Assembly: GCA_903928285.1 (NCBI GenBank)
Contig: CAIYQH010000519.1
Span: 1 to 7,287, forward strand
Length of the DNA: 7,287 nt
From: an uncultured Bacteroidales bacterium
GTDB taxonomy: Bacteria > Bacteroidota > Bacteroidia > Bacteroidales > FEN-979
Direction of reading: 5' to 3'
Positions within the stretch are counted from its first letter, which is position 1, and the number at the start of each line of letters is the position of its first letter. A program made the position numbers and the translations under genes. The notes beneath the pieces were generated by a model that saw only the letters and a program-made list of their open reading frames with translations, was not told the DNA's origin and ran no database searches. Shown here piece by piece: positions 1 to 7,086 of this stretch.

Positions 1-63
1 CTGGAAGGCCAGGTAAACAGGATTTCGCGTAACTACAATATGTACGCGGGATGGTATGATTAA
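1..63 (+). CDS. C-terminal end of an unidentified protein (5' partial)
   Basis: Reading from base 1, frame 1 stays open for 20 codons and ends at TAA (61-63). The other two plus frames stop sooner, at about 15 and 30. The peptide starts LEGQVNRISR and ends YNMYAGWYD, an aromatic-rich tail that looks like a genuine protein end. I cannot assign a family from 20 residues. The gene would converge on the minus-strand esterase that ends at 104, leaving a 40-bp gap, which is a plausible tail-to-tail arrangement. The call rests only on an open frame at the window edge and on good packing with its neighbour; a chance open stretch of this length cannot be excluded. Confidence 0.45.
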   Translation: MEGQVNRISRNYNMYAGWYD

Positions 64-81
64 CCTGTTAAAGGTGACCCA

Positions 82-103
82 GAGTGATCCACTCCCCTGT
101 TTT
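82..103 (+). terminator. Weak candidate terminator between convergent genes
   Basis: A perfect 5-bp stem (GAGTG 82-86, CACTC 90-94) with a 3-base loop is followed by CCCTGTTTT, which ends in a short T run. It sits in the 40-bp gap just after the plus-strand partial gene, where a terminator is expected. The stem is short and the T tract is interrupted, so this is a tentative call. Confidence 0.25.
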
Positions 104-2281
104 CTACCATATCTTTATCTCATCCAGAAACAGCCAGGCCTTGTTACCGGCACCGGGATGCCCTTTAGGACAATGTCCGATATTCTGCGCAAATACCCTC
201 ACATACCGGATCGCCTTAACAGGCGGGGCGCTAACTGAAAACAGGTTACTTCCCGCCGGATCACGTTTCACAGTTCCATTGCTGTTCCAGGTAAAGGATC
301 TCCTGACAGGATCTTTTATCTGACTGTTATCGACAGCATTAAATTCCTCAACCCTGGAATAGGTAATCCCGTCGGCAGAGACACTGATCTCGACCCTGAC
401 AGGCAAAAATATCCAGGAAGCGGGATCCCCGAGCATGGAAACACTGATGGTATCAAGTGTCCTGGGTTCCCCCAGGTCGATCACCCCGTCAAAATCATCA
501 CCAAGGTAACCTTGCCAGTGACCGTCATTAAACTTTTCGGAGGCTTCAATCCCATCGAGCAATGCATTGTTTCCTCCGGAATATTGATTCGAATACTTAA
601 ACCTGGTTGTCAATATTTTATCGACCCCATGATGGCTGATAAAAGTTGCATTACGGATTTGCAACGAAGGTATATCTTCCATGAATGCCCTTGCCCGGAC
701 CCGGGCGGACCCATCCAGGCGCATTTTTCCCTGGTACAGCGGAGATGAGATAACTGGCGTGCTTCCATCCAGGGTATAATGGATGCTGCACGCCGGATCA
801 AAACAGGATAGCGCCAGGTAGCGCCGGTGATCAAGACTGTCAGTGTTAATTTCAATTTTCACCTCCCGTGCAAAAAAAGGCATGCTGTCGCTGCGGAAGG
901 GTGCTGCAGGCAACCCTGCCTGGTTAAACAGGTTCACCGAAGCCGTATCGGCAAAGGCATACCTGACATAAAAGGGAACAGGAATACTGTCGCTTGATAC
1001 AACGACTGTGTTCCCTTTTATGGTTGCTTTTGCAGGCTTAAACCGGCCATCGGCGCCTGCCAGCGTAAACCCCGAGGGGGCACCCTTTGAATAAAGGCTG
1101 TCGGCATAATCAAAGAAAAGGTGGATAAAGCCTCCCTCCCTTTGTACTTTTTTGACGAGCGGCCCCGAATAACAGAGATAATCTTTACCATAGGTTTTTG
1201 CTAAGGTCCACAAGGCCAAACGCTGCCCTACCTCCTGTTTATTTTTCGGATGAATATCCTTAGGGTTCCCAATATCCATCGTCAATACCATTCCTGTGTT
1301 CGAAAGAGCAAGCGCTTTCGTTTGCGCTTCACGCAGGAAGGCTGCCGCCGGGAAGGGCTCTTTATAGTCAAACGGGGCAATCTGAACAAAACAGAAGGGG
1401 AAATCGCCCTGCTGCCAGTCAGACCGCCAGTTCCGGATCATGGCAGGAAAGAGTCTGCCATACAGATCGGCGTCCAGGATATTCGTTTCACCCTGATACC
1501 AGATGACACCCCGGATCCGGTAGTTGATCAGGGGGTGGATCATGGCATTATAAAGAACCGATACCCTTCTTTCTTTGCTGTGCTGGCCATTCGGCGAAGA
1601 CAGGTAATATTGCAATCCCAGCTCGGATGCAAGAAATGTACTGTCTGTCCAGGCTTCTGCCGGTGTTCCCCCAATATTCGAGGAGATCAGACCAACGGGA
1701 ACATCCAGAAAATCGAAAAGACATTTGCCGAAAAACCAGGCAGTAGCGCTGAAATCGGCCACCGACCTGAGGCTGGCCTTCCGCCATGTGACGTCACAGG
1801 AATCGGCAGGGGTACCTGAGAATCCATGTTTTACCTGGCAAAACCGGATCCGGGAATAATCATGCTTTCTGACATCTTTCTTCTCGGTTTTATAGAGATG
1901 CCAGCCTCCAAGGTTGTTGATGGTATATTCCATATTCGATTGCCCTGAGCATACCCATACTTCGCCAAAAAGGATATCCGTCAACACGATCCTGTTTTCA
2001 CCCTCCACCTTGAGGCTATGCGGACCGCCTGCCATCCCCGTTGGAATTCTGATCAGCCATTTCCCCGATATACCTGCCACTATGTAGGGTCGTTCAACCA
2101 GCCAGTTTGCGGTTAGGGTGATCTTCTCGCCGGGGGTGGCCCATCCCCAGATATTTACAACCGATTGCTGCTGTAAGATCATGCCCGATGCAAGAACCGA
2201 GGGTAACCTGACTTTGGCAAAAGAGGGGATTGAAGCTGCCAGAAGGCACAATACGAACAGCGTCTTCAGCTTATTCATCAT
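104..2281 (-). CDS. Secreted sialate O-acetylesterase-like SGNH esterase with chitobiase-type and F5/8C-like C-terminal domains
   Basis: This 725-residue protein is predicted to remove O-acetyl groups from glycans, either sialic acids or other acetylated sugars; the true substrate cannot be read from the sequence. Residues 1-22 form a type I signal peptide with likely cleavage after SFA, so it should be periplasmic or surface-exposed. The SASA/SGNH catalytic part spans about 23-475. It has the nucleophile block GQSNM (Ser115), an SNIGGTPAEAW block (201-211), WYQGETN (261-267) and a DIHP motif (Asp342, His344) that should supply the catalytic His. About 485-550 resembles the chitobiase/beta-hexosaminidase C-terminal Ig-like domain (HYTLDGSTP). 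About 560-725 resembles the F5/8 type C-like module at the end of Bacteroidota GH20 enzymes (NNALLDGI, DGVIDLG, KAWLFLDEIKIW). SASA proteins without this tail are much shorter. The start is ATGATG at 2281; the second Met is equally possible. It is divergent from the OmpA gene and probably monocistronic within the window. Confidence 0.9.
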   Translation of the reverse strand: MMNKLKTLFVLCLLAASIPSFAKVRLPSVLASGMILQQQSVVNIWGWATPGEKITLTANWLVERPYIVAGISGKWLIRIPTGMAGGPHSLKVEGENRIVLTDILFGEVWVCSGQSNMEYTINNLGGWHLYKTEKKDVRKHDYSRIRFCQVKHGFSGTPADSCDVTWRKASLRSVADFSATAWFFGKCLFDFLDVPVGLISSNIGGTPAEAWTDSTFLASELGLQYYLSSPNGQHSKERRVSVLYNAMIHPLINYRIRGVIWYQGETNILDADLYGRLFPAMIRNWRSDWQQGDFPFCFVQIAPFDYKEPFPAAAFLREAQTKALALSNTGMVLTMDIGNPKDIHPKNKQEVGQRLALWTLAKTYGKDYLCYSGPLVKKVQREGGFIHLFFDYADSLYSKGAPSGFTLAGADGRFKPAKATIKGNTVVVSSDSIPVPFYVRYAFADTASVNLFNQAGLPAAPFRSDSMPFFAREVKIEINTDSLDHRRYLALSCFDPACSIHYTLDGSTPVISSPLYQGKMRLDGSARVRARAFMEDIPSLQIRNATFISHHGVDKILTTRFKYSNQYSGGNNALLDGIEASEKFNDGHWQGYLGDDFDGVIDLGEPRTLDTISVSMLGDPASWIFLPVRVEISVSADGITYSRVEEFNAVDNSQIKDPVRRSFTWNSNGTVKRDPAGSNLFSVSAPPVKAIRYVRVFAQNIGHCPKGHPGAGNKAWLFLDEIKIW

Positions 2282-2341
2282 CTGTGTATTTATGACAATA
2301 TTAAGAAAAAAGGGGATAGCTCCTGTAATTTAAAAACTCCC

Positions 2342-2349
2342 TATCTTTG
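2342..2349 (+). promoter_or_regulatory. Bacteroidota-type -7 promoter box for the OmpA-plsC genes
   Basis: TATCTTTG matches the Bacteroidota primary-sigma -7 consensus TANNTTTG exactly. It lies 47 bases before the OmpA ATG, in the 115-bp divergent spacer, implying a leader of roughly 40 bases. I see no good TTTG-type -33 element at the expected distance; the region upstream is A/T-rich (GTAATTTAAAA). The box position and orientation fit a promoter for the plus-strand group, but the missing -33 box lowers certainty. Confidence 0.5.
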
Positions 2350-2396
2350 AGTATTCATTCCTGGATACATTTACCCATTTTAACAAACTGTTTAAC

Positions 2397-3098
2397 ATGA
2401 AATTACATTTGCTTCCCACCTCTTTTTTGCTCCTGGTTTGCTTGTTGTTCTCCTCCGGAAGCAGCGGACAGGAGGTAAAACATTCGGAAAACGAATCGGT
2501 ATTCAACGTGGTGGCAACCAGCAAAAGTGGCAAACCCAGGGAGGGAGAGGTCATCACGCTGACCAGCCAGAAAACAAAAAAAAGTTACCCGGGAACCACC
2601 AATGCAGAAGGGAAATGTACCATCATCATCCCCTCCTCCGACAAGTATGATATTTTTTATAAACACTTCAGTCAGCAGGTTAAATACCATGATGTGGATG
2701 TGCCTGGGGGTGAACACCGGATGACCTACACCCTGAGCATGAAATATGATCCTCCGAGAACATTCACCCTGAAAAATGTTTTTTTCGATACAGGAAAAGC
2801 CACCTTAAAGAAGGAATCCTTTCCTGCCCTGGATGAACTGGTTGACGCGCTTAAAACCAAACCTGCGATGGTTATTGAAATTGCAGGGCATACCGATAAT
2901 GTCGGCTCTGCCGAAGCCAACCAGCTCCTGTCGGCCGGAAGGGCCGTTTCTGTAAGGGATTTCCTGCTCAGTAAAGGAGTTAAACCAACCCAGGTAAAGG
3001 CCAAAGGATATGGAGAGACGCAGCCTGTTGCCGACAATGCAACAGAAGAGGGTCGCCAGCAAAACCGCCGTACCGAAGTAAGAATAATAAACGACTGA
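2397..3098 (+). CDS. Short OmpA-domain envelope protein with N-terminal Ig-like domain
   Basis: This 233-residue exported protein probably tethers the outer membrane or a periplasmic complex to peptidoglycan. Residues 1-24 form a signal peptide (basic start, LLLVCLLF core, cleavage near SSG-Q). The Cys in the core is not in a good lipobox, so a lipoprotein is unlikely. About 33-115 looks like a small beta-sandwich of the carboxypeptidase-regulatory/Ig-like kind (SGKPREGEVITL, TTNAEGKCTIIIP, an alternating strand pattern). About 123-232 is a complete OmpA C-terminal domain: NVFFDTGKATL (127-137), GHTDNVG (164-170) with peptidoglycan-binding Asp167, LLSAGRA with Arg182, and NRRTEVRI near the end. 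There is no beta-barrel, so it is far shorter than classical OmpA. The start is the first good ATG after the -7 box; no Shine-Dalgarno is seen, as is usual for this phylum. The gene is followed after 2 bp by the acyltransferase. Confidence 0.9.
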   Translation: MKLHLLPTSFLLLVCLLFSSGSSGQEVKHSENESVFNVVATSKSGKPREGEVITLTSQKTKKSYPGTTNAEGKCTIIIPSSDKYDIFYKHFSQQVKYHDVDVPGGEHRMTYTLSMKYDPPRTFTLKNVFFDTGKATLKKESFPALDELVDALKTKPAMVIEIAGHTDNVGSAEANQLLSAGRAVSVRDFLLSKGVKPTQVKAKGYGETQPVADNATEEGRQQNRRTEVRIIND

Positions 3099-3100
3099 CC

Positions 3101-3892
3101 ATGCGTACTGAATTAACAGCTGCCAACGAATACCATACTACCGGCGACACTCCGCATATCCTTCTCGACAGGGTTACCTTCAATTCCCGGTTTATCTTTA
3201 CAGCCCTGTTTTTAAGGACCGTTTTCCGGTCGCGCAGTCTGTCGAGAAAAGGAATTTATGACTCGGCACATTGGGTAAATTCATCACATGACATCTTCAC
3301 CGATGTGGAACGCTGTGGCGGCCGCATCCATATTACCGGGCTCGATAACATCAGAAATTGCCGTAAACCTGTCATTTTCCTGAGCAACCACATGAGCACG
3401 CTCGAAACCATGATCCTGCCGGGCATCATTCAACCGCTTACGAATGTTACCTTCGTCGTCAAAGAGGCACTGGTCAAACATTGGGCCTTCAAAGATGTCA
3501 TGCTGTCGCGCAATCCCATCGTGCTGAGCCGTGCCAACCCCCGCGAAGATTTCAGAATTGTACTCGAGCAGGGTCCCGACAGGTTAAGCCGGGGAATTTC
3601 CATCATCATTTTCCCGCAAAGCACCCGCCGCACTGAATTTATCCCTTCCGAATTCAACTCGCTGGGAACAAAACTGGCAGCGAAAACCGGCACGCCGATC
3701 ATCCCCGTCGCTGTAAAAACAGACTTCTGGGGATTTGGAAAATTTTCAAACTACCTCGGGCCGATCAGCCGTAATAAACCGGTGCATATTGCCTTCGGGG
3801 AACCTATCGATGTATCAGGCACCGGTAAGGAGGAGCACCAGAAGGTTATCAATTTTATCTCCTCCCATCTTGACCGCTGGAAAACCCTTTGA
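3101..3892 (+). CDS. PlsC-like 1-acyl-glycerol-3-phosphate / lysophospholipid acyltransferase family protein
   Basis: This 263-residue protein of the PlsC/LPLAT superfamily is expected to transfer an acyl chain to a lysophospholipid or related lipid at the inner membrane. Block I is SNHMSTLET (95-103): His97 followed four residues later by Glu102, where the usual motif is HX4D. Block III is FPQSTR (171-176), where FPEGTR is usual. Block IV is PIIPVAVKTD (199-208). SRNPIVLSR (136-144) sits where block II is expected. A hydrophobic stretch near 30-42 (RFIFTALFLRTVF) may associate with the membrane, but there is no signal peptide. Length is normal for the family. The ATG is 2 bp after the OmpA stop with no Shine-Dalgarno visible, suggesting co-transcription and translational coupling. 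The altered motifs may mark a distinct subfamily with a different acceptor, so 'plsC' is not asserted as a gene name. Confidence 0.85.
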   Translation: MRTELTAANEYHTTGDTPHILLDRVTFNSRFIFTALFLRTVFRSRSLSRKGIYDSAHWVNSSHDIFTDVERCGGRIHITGLDNIRNCRKPVIFLSNHMSTLETMILPGIIQPLTNVTFVVKEALVKHWAFKDVMLSRNPIVLSRANPREDFRIVLEQGPDRLSRGISIIIFPQSTRRTEFIPSEFNSLGTKLAAKTGTPIIPVAVKTDFWGFGKFSNYLGPISRNKPVHIAFGEPIDVSGTGKEEHQKVINFISSHLDRWKTL

Positions 3893-3961
3893 ACATTCGC
3901 CATTCCCTGATGAAGTATGTAAATCAGAAGGGCTTTCTAAACCAGAATAAAATTATTTCCT

Positions 3962-5440
3962 ATGCCATCCTGGAAAAAAAATCCTGTCATTTATGAGATC
4001 AATACCTGGGTCTGGCTGGAGGAGCTTAGCCGGAAGATGGATTACCCGGTCACCCTGGGCAACATCCCTGAGGAGACATGGGATGAAATAGCACATCTGG
4101 AAGTTGAGGTGATCTGGCTCATGGGAGTATGGGAAAGAAGTCCCAGGGGAATTGAGATTTCCAACCAGCATGCCGGGAACCTGGCCGGTTTTCGGGCAGC
4201 TCTGCCCGATTTCAGCTTCGAAGACAACGTTGGATCGCCCTATTGCGTTCACCGGTATTTCGTGGATGCCCATATTGGCGGCAACGGCGGACTTGCCAAA
4301 GCCCGCAGCCAGCTGGCGCAAAGGGAGATCAGGCTTATCCTTGATTTTGTACCGAATCATCTTGCACAGGACCACCCGTGGGTTGAGGAGTTTCCCGACT
4401 ATTTCATCAGGGGAGATGAAGCTGATTTACTGAATGATCCTGTCACCTTTTCCCGTGTTGGAGATGCCATTTTTGCCTGCGGGAAGGATCCCTTTTACCC
4501 GGCCTGGCAGGATGTTCTGCAAATCAACGCGTTTCATCCCGGCCTGCGTGAGGCTGCTATTGAAACCATGACAGCAATTTCGGATCAGTGCGACGGCATC
4601 CGCTGCGATATGGCCATGCTCCTGATCAACGACGTTTTTGCAAGGACTTGGGGAACCCGGGCCGGTTCACCTCCCAAATACGGGTATTGGGAAGAACTGA
4701 TTCCCGCCATAAAAAGACACAACCCGGGGTTTGTCTTTATTGCTGAAGCCTATTGGGACCTGGAATGGACCCTGCATCACCAGGGTTTTGATTACTGTTA
4801 TGACAAACGGCTCTATGACAGGCTGGAGCACGACACGGCCCAGGATATCCGCCTCCACCTGATGGCGGATACAGGATTCCAGAACAAACTGCTTCGATTT
4901 ATTGAAAACCATGATGAACCGAGGCATGTTGTTGCCTTTCAGCCGGGGAAAAACCGGGCAGCCGTTGTGGTAACCTCCACCCTCCCGGGGGCAAAGCTCT
5001 ACCATGAAGGGCAATTTGAAGGACGTAAAGTAAAATTGCCGGTATTCCTGCGCCGCCGGCCCGACGAACCTGCCGACACAGATCTGTTCGGCTTTAGTCA
5101 GCGATTGCTCCATGCGATCCACCATACGGTGTTCAAAGAGGGTACCTGGCAACTTTGCAATGCAACAGGATGGAGCGACAATGCCAGTTTCAACAACCTG
5201 CTGGCCTGGTGGTGGTACGACACCGTTGACCGTTACCTGATCGTGGTCAACTATTCGCCGCTGCCTGCTCAGGGGCATATCCGGATGCCCGGAAGCGATT
5301 TAACGGGCAACACCTGGAATCTCAATGACGTACTTTCAGGGGCGACCTTCGAAAGGACCGGTGCAGAGATGCACGACCCTGGGCTTTATGTTGCCCTGGG
5401 TCCCTGGCAAAACCACTTTCTCCGTTTTTTCCCAGTGTAA
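3962..5440 (+). CDS. Cytoplasmic GH13 alpha-amylase-family enzyme
   Basis: This 492-residue protein has all four GH13 signature regions. Region I is DFVPNH (128-133). Region II is GIRCDMAM, with the invariant Arg214 and nucleophile Asp216. Region III is FIAEAYW, with acid/base Glu262. Region IV is ENHDEPR, with transition-state stabiliser Asp318. It should therefore be active on alpha-glucosidic bonds by a retaining mechanism. The (beta/alpha)8 barrel runs from about 8 to 385, and a small all-beta C domain follows (LLAWWWYD, RYLIVVNYS). There is no signal peptide, so it should be cytoplasmic. An N-terminal motif, VIWLMGVWERSPRG (50-63), replaces the usual substrate-entry sequences and suggests a subfamily I cannot name. 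Hydrolysis or transglycosylation are both possible. The start is the first ATG after an in-frame stop at 3938; the leader is AT-rich. It lies 69 bp after the acyltransferase on the same strand, possibly in one operon but with weaker linkage. Confidence 0.88.
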   Translation: MPSWKKNPVIYEINTWVWLEELSRKMDYPVTLGNIPEETWDEIAHLEVEVIWLMGVWERSPRGIEISNQHAGNLAGFRAALPDFSFEDNVGSPYCVHRYFVDAHIGGNGGLAKARSQLAQREIRLILDFVPNHLAQDHPWVEEFPDYFIRGDEADLLNDPVTFSRVGDAIFACGKDPFYPAWQDVLQINAFHPGLREAAIETMTAISDQCDGIRCDMAMLLINDVFARTWGTRAGSPPKYGYWEELIPAIKRHNPGFVFIAEAYWDLEWTLHHQGFDYCYDKRLYDRLEHDTAQDIRLHLMADTGFQNKLLRFIENHDEPRHVVAFQPGKNRAAVVVTSTLPGAKLYHEGQFEGRKVKLPVFLRRRPDEPADTDLFGFSQRLLHAIHHTVFKEGTWQLCNATGWSDNASFNNLLAWWWYDTVDRYLIVVNYSPLPAQGHIRMPGSDLTGNTWNLNDVLSGATFERTGAEMHDPGLYVALGPWQNHFLRFFPV

Positions 5441-5475
5441 AACCGATCCAGCTATCATAACCCCTGGCTGAAGGA

Positions 5476-7086
5476 TTAGTCAGTATTCACCGCCTTAGGC
5501 ATGATGATTTTATAGTGCTTATGCTCATTGGCAAGGGCCCAGGCGGTCAGGAAAGCCAGTCGCGCCACGCGGGAAGCCTTTTCGGCATTGATCCTGTCGG
5601 GGTTGTCTGAAACTTTATGATAATCCTGATGTAATCCAGTAAAGAATAAGATATCCGGGATCCCCTTTTGATAAAAATTAAAATGATCGCTGTCGGCATC
5701 AATCGTCTCGTTTTTATTTTCAACCAATTTAAATCCGATGCTTTTATTTTGTTTCCTGACGATCTTTGCAAGGTCAGGGTTCTGGCGTGCCCCGATGATT
5801 TCCAGCGAATCCGGGTCATTCCTTGAGATCATGTCAAGGTTGATCATGGCTTCGGTGTTGGTGAGCGGCCACCAGGGGTGGCGAATGTAGGTACCCGATC
5901 CAAGCAAGCCCTTTTCCTCTCCGGCGAAGGCGATGAAGATCACACTCCGTTCGGGCGGATTCGGCATGGATGCAAAAGCCCTGGCCACAGCCAGCATCCC
6001 GCTGGTACCGGAGGCATTATCGTCGGCTCCGTTAAAAATATAATCGCTGTCCGCCTTATGTTCCTTAAGATAACCGATGTGGTCGTAATGGGCCCCGACG
6101 ACAATAGCCTCTCCCGGTATCTCCTTCCCTGATCCCTTTATATACCCGATCACATTTCGTCCGCCGATTGGTTTACTGGTCAATACAATGTTCATGGCCA
6201 TGGTTTTTCCGGGAATTAAAAACGAATGGGGTTGCATGTCATGTTCAATGTGCTGCTGCATCCGCTTCAGCGTGTCGGTGCTCCCGAACAACTCCCTGAT
6301 GACAGACTCCCCGACGGAAACCATGGGAATATTATTCCTCTCAGCGTCGCAATAGTCCATTGGCGGGGCAATTTTGGCGTTGGTGCCGGGCAGGGAGGGC
6401 CAGTTGTAGCCCTGGGGTTTGAGTGACGTATAGTTCAGGGGACCGGAAATAACCAACACCCCGACGGCGCCATGCTTCCTGGCATTGTCTTGTTTCTCCT
6501 GCAACCCTGAATACCGGGTCAGTTCTGCTCCCTTAAAAAGAGGTTGCGTTGAATCACTCTGACCGGGTTCAAGGCGTAAGACAGCAACGATCTTTCCCTG
6601 GACGTCGATATCCTGGTAATCGTCATAATGATATTCCGGTGCGGTAATTCCGTATCCTGCAAAAACGATGTCGCCCTCCGCCGGCATACCTCCGGTATGT
6701 TCAAACGGGATAAAATCCTTCTGAAGTTCAAAATTTATAGTCTCCAGGTCCTTTACCACGGAGAGGAAGAGATCGCTTCCCAGGTCAAATGTACAATACT
6801 GAAGATCCTGGAAATAGCTGCCCTTCAACGGGACGATCCCACAGGCTGCGAATTGCCTGGCAATATAGCTGGCAGCGGAGTCAAGACCGGGGCCTGGTGT
6901 TTCCCTGCCCTTCAATGAATCCGAAGCAAGGTAGTTGACAGATTGCTGCATCTGGTAGGGCGTAATGACAGCCCTGGCGTGTTCTTCAATCCAACGCTGA
7001 CCAAAACCGCGGTGAACGCATACCAGCAACAACAAGAGCAGGACAGTCTTTTGAAGGCTATTAAAACTGGTTATTTTCATCATCAT
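5476..7086 (-). CDS. Secreted M28-family zinc metallopeptidase with PA domain
   Basis: This 536-residue protein is predicted to be an exported aminopeptidase or carboxypeptidase of clan MH. A signal peptide covers about 1-30 (KTVLLLLLLVCVHRGFG, cleavage near Gln30). A PA (protease-associated) domain is inserted at about 130-300 (VFAGYGITAPEY, QGKIVAVLRLEPG, KHGAVGVLVISG). The catalytic domain follows and keeps the two-zinc site: His333 in VGAHYDH, Asp355 in NGADDNASG, Glu390/Glu391 in AGEEKG (general base and ligand), Asp418 in INLDMIS, and a late His in GLHQDYHKVSD (most likely His490). Length is usual for PA-containing M28 proteins. Substrate specificity cannot be told from sequence. The start is a run of three ATG codons (7086-7078) placed directly after the TAA of the upstream oxidoreductase gene, so the two are very likely co-transcribed. 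It converges on the GH13 gene with a 35-bp gap. Confidence 0.93.
   Translation of the reverse strand: MMMKITSFNSLQKTVLLLLLLVCVHRGFGQRWIEEHARAVITPYQMQQSVNYLASDSLKGRETPGPGLDSAASYIARQFAACGIVPLKGSYFQDLQYCTFDLGSDLFLSVVKDLETINFELQKDFIPFEHTGGMPAEGDIVFAGYGITAPEYHYDDYQDIDVQGKIVAVLRLEPGQSDSTQPLFKGAELTRYSGLQEKQDNARKHGAVGVLVISGPLNYTSLKPQGYNWPSLPGTNAKIAPPMDYCDAERNNIPMVSVGESVIRELFGSTDTLKRMQQHIEHDMQPHSFLIPGKTMAMNIVLTSKPIGGRNVIGYIKGSGKEIPGEAIVVGAHYDHIGYLKEHKADSDYIFNGADDNASGTSGMLAVARAFASMPNPPERSVIFIAFAGEEKGLLGSGTYIRHPWWPLTNTEAMINLDMISRNDPDSLEIIGARQNPDLAKIVRKQNKSIGFKLVENKNETIDADSDHFNFYQKGIPDILFFTGLHQDYHKVSDNPDRINAEKASRVARLAFLTAWALANEHKHYKIIMPKAVNTD

Noticed and set aside
1250..1819. 189-residue plus-strand open frame inside the esterase gene
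   Set aside because: It lies wholly antisense to the SASA catalytic core, whose motifs are clear in the minus frame. Its own translation shows no recognisable domain and looks like reverse-strand noise.
2296..2303. Minus-strand TAATATTG as a -7 box for the esterase
   Set aside because: It misses the TANNTTTG consensus at one position and sits only 14 bases before the ATG, which would leave almost no leader; no -33 partner is evident.
3905..3936. Hairpin in the acyltransferase-GH13 spacer
   Set aside because: CTGAT (3907-3911) and ATCAG (3923-3927) pair over an 11-base loop, followed by GGGCTTTCT. Five pairs without a proper T tract do not make a convincing terminator or attenuator.
3953..4375. 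140-residue minus-strand open frame over the GH13 start
   Set aside because: It overlaps the well-supported GH13 N-terminus and has no recognisable domain; treated as a shadow.
4667..5278. 203-residue minus-strand open frame inside the GH13 gene
   Set aside because: It is antisense to GH13 regions III and IV, which are intact on the plus strand. The translation shows no family motifs.
5441..5478. Possible bidirectional terminator between the GH13 and M28 genes
   Set aside because: ATCCAGC (5446-5452) can pair with GCT...GGAT (5467-5476) only with a three-base bulge and a long loop, and there is no T run on either side. The gap is where a terminator belongs, but the structure is too weak to call.
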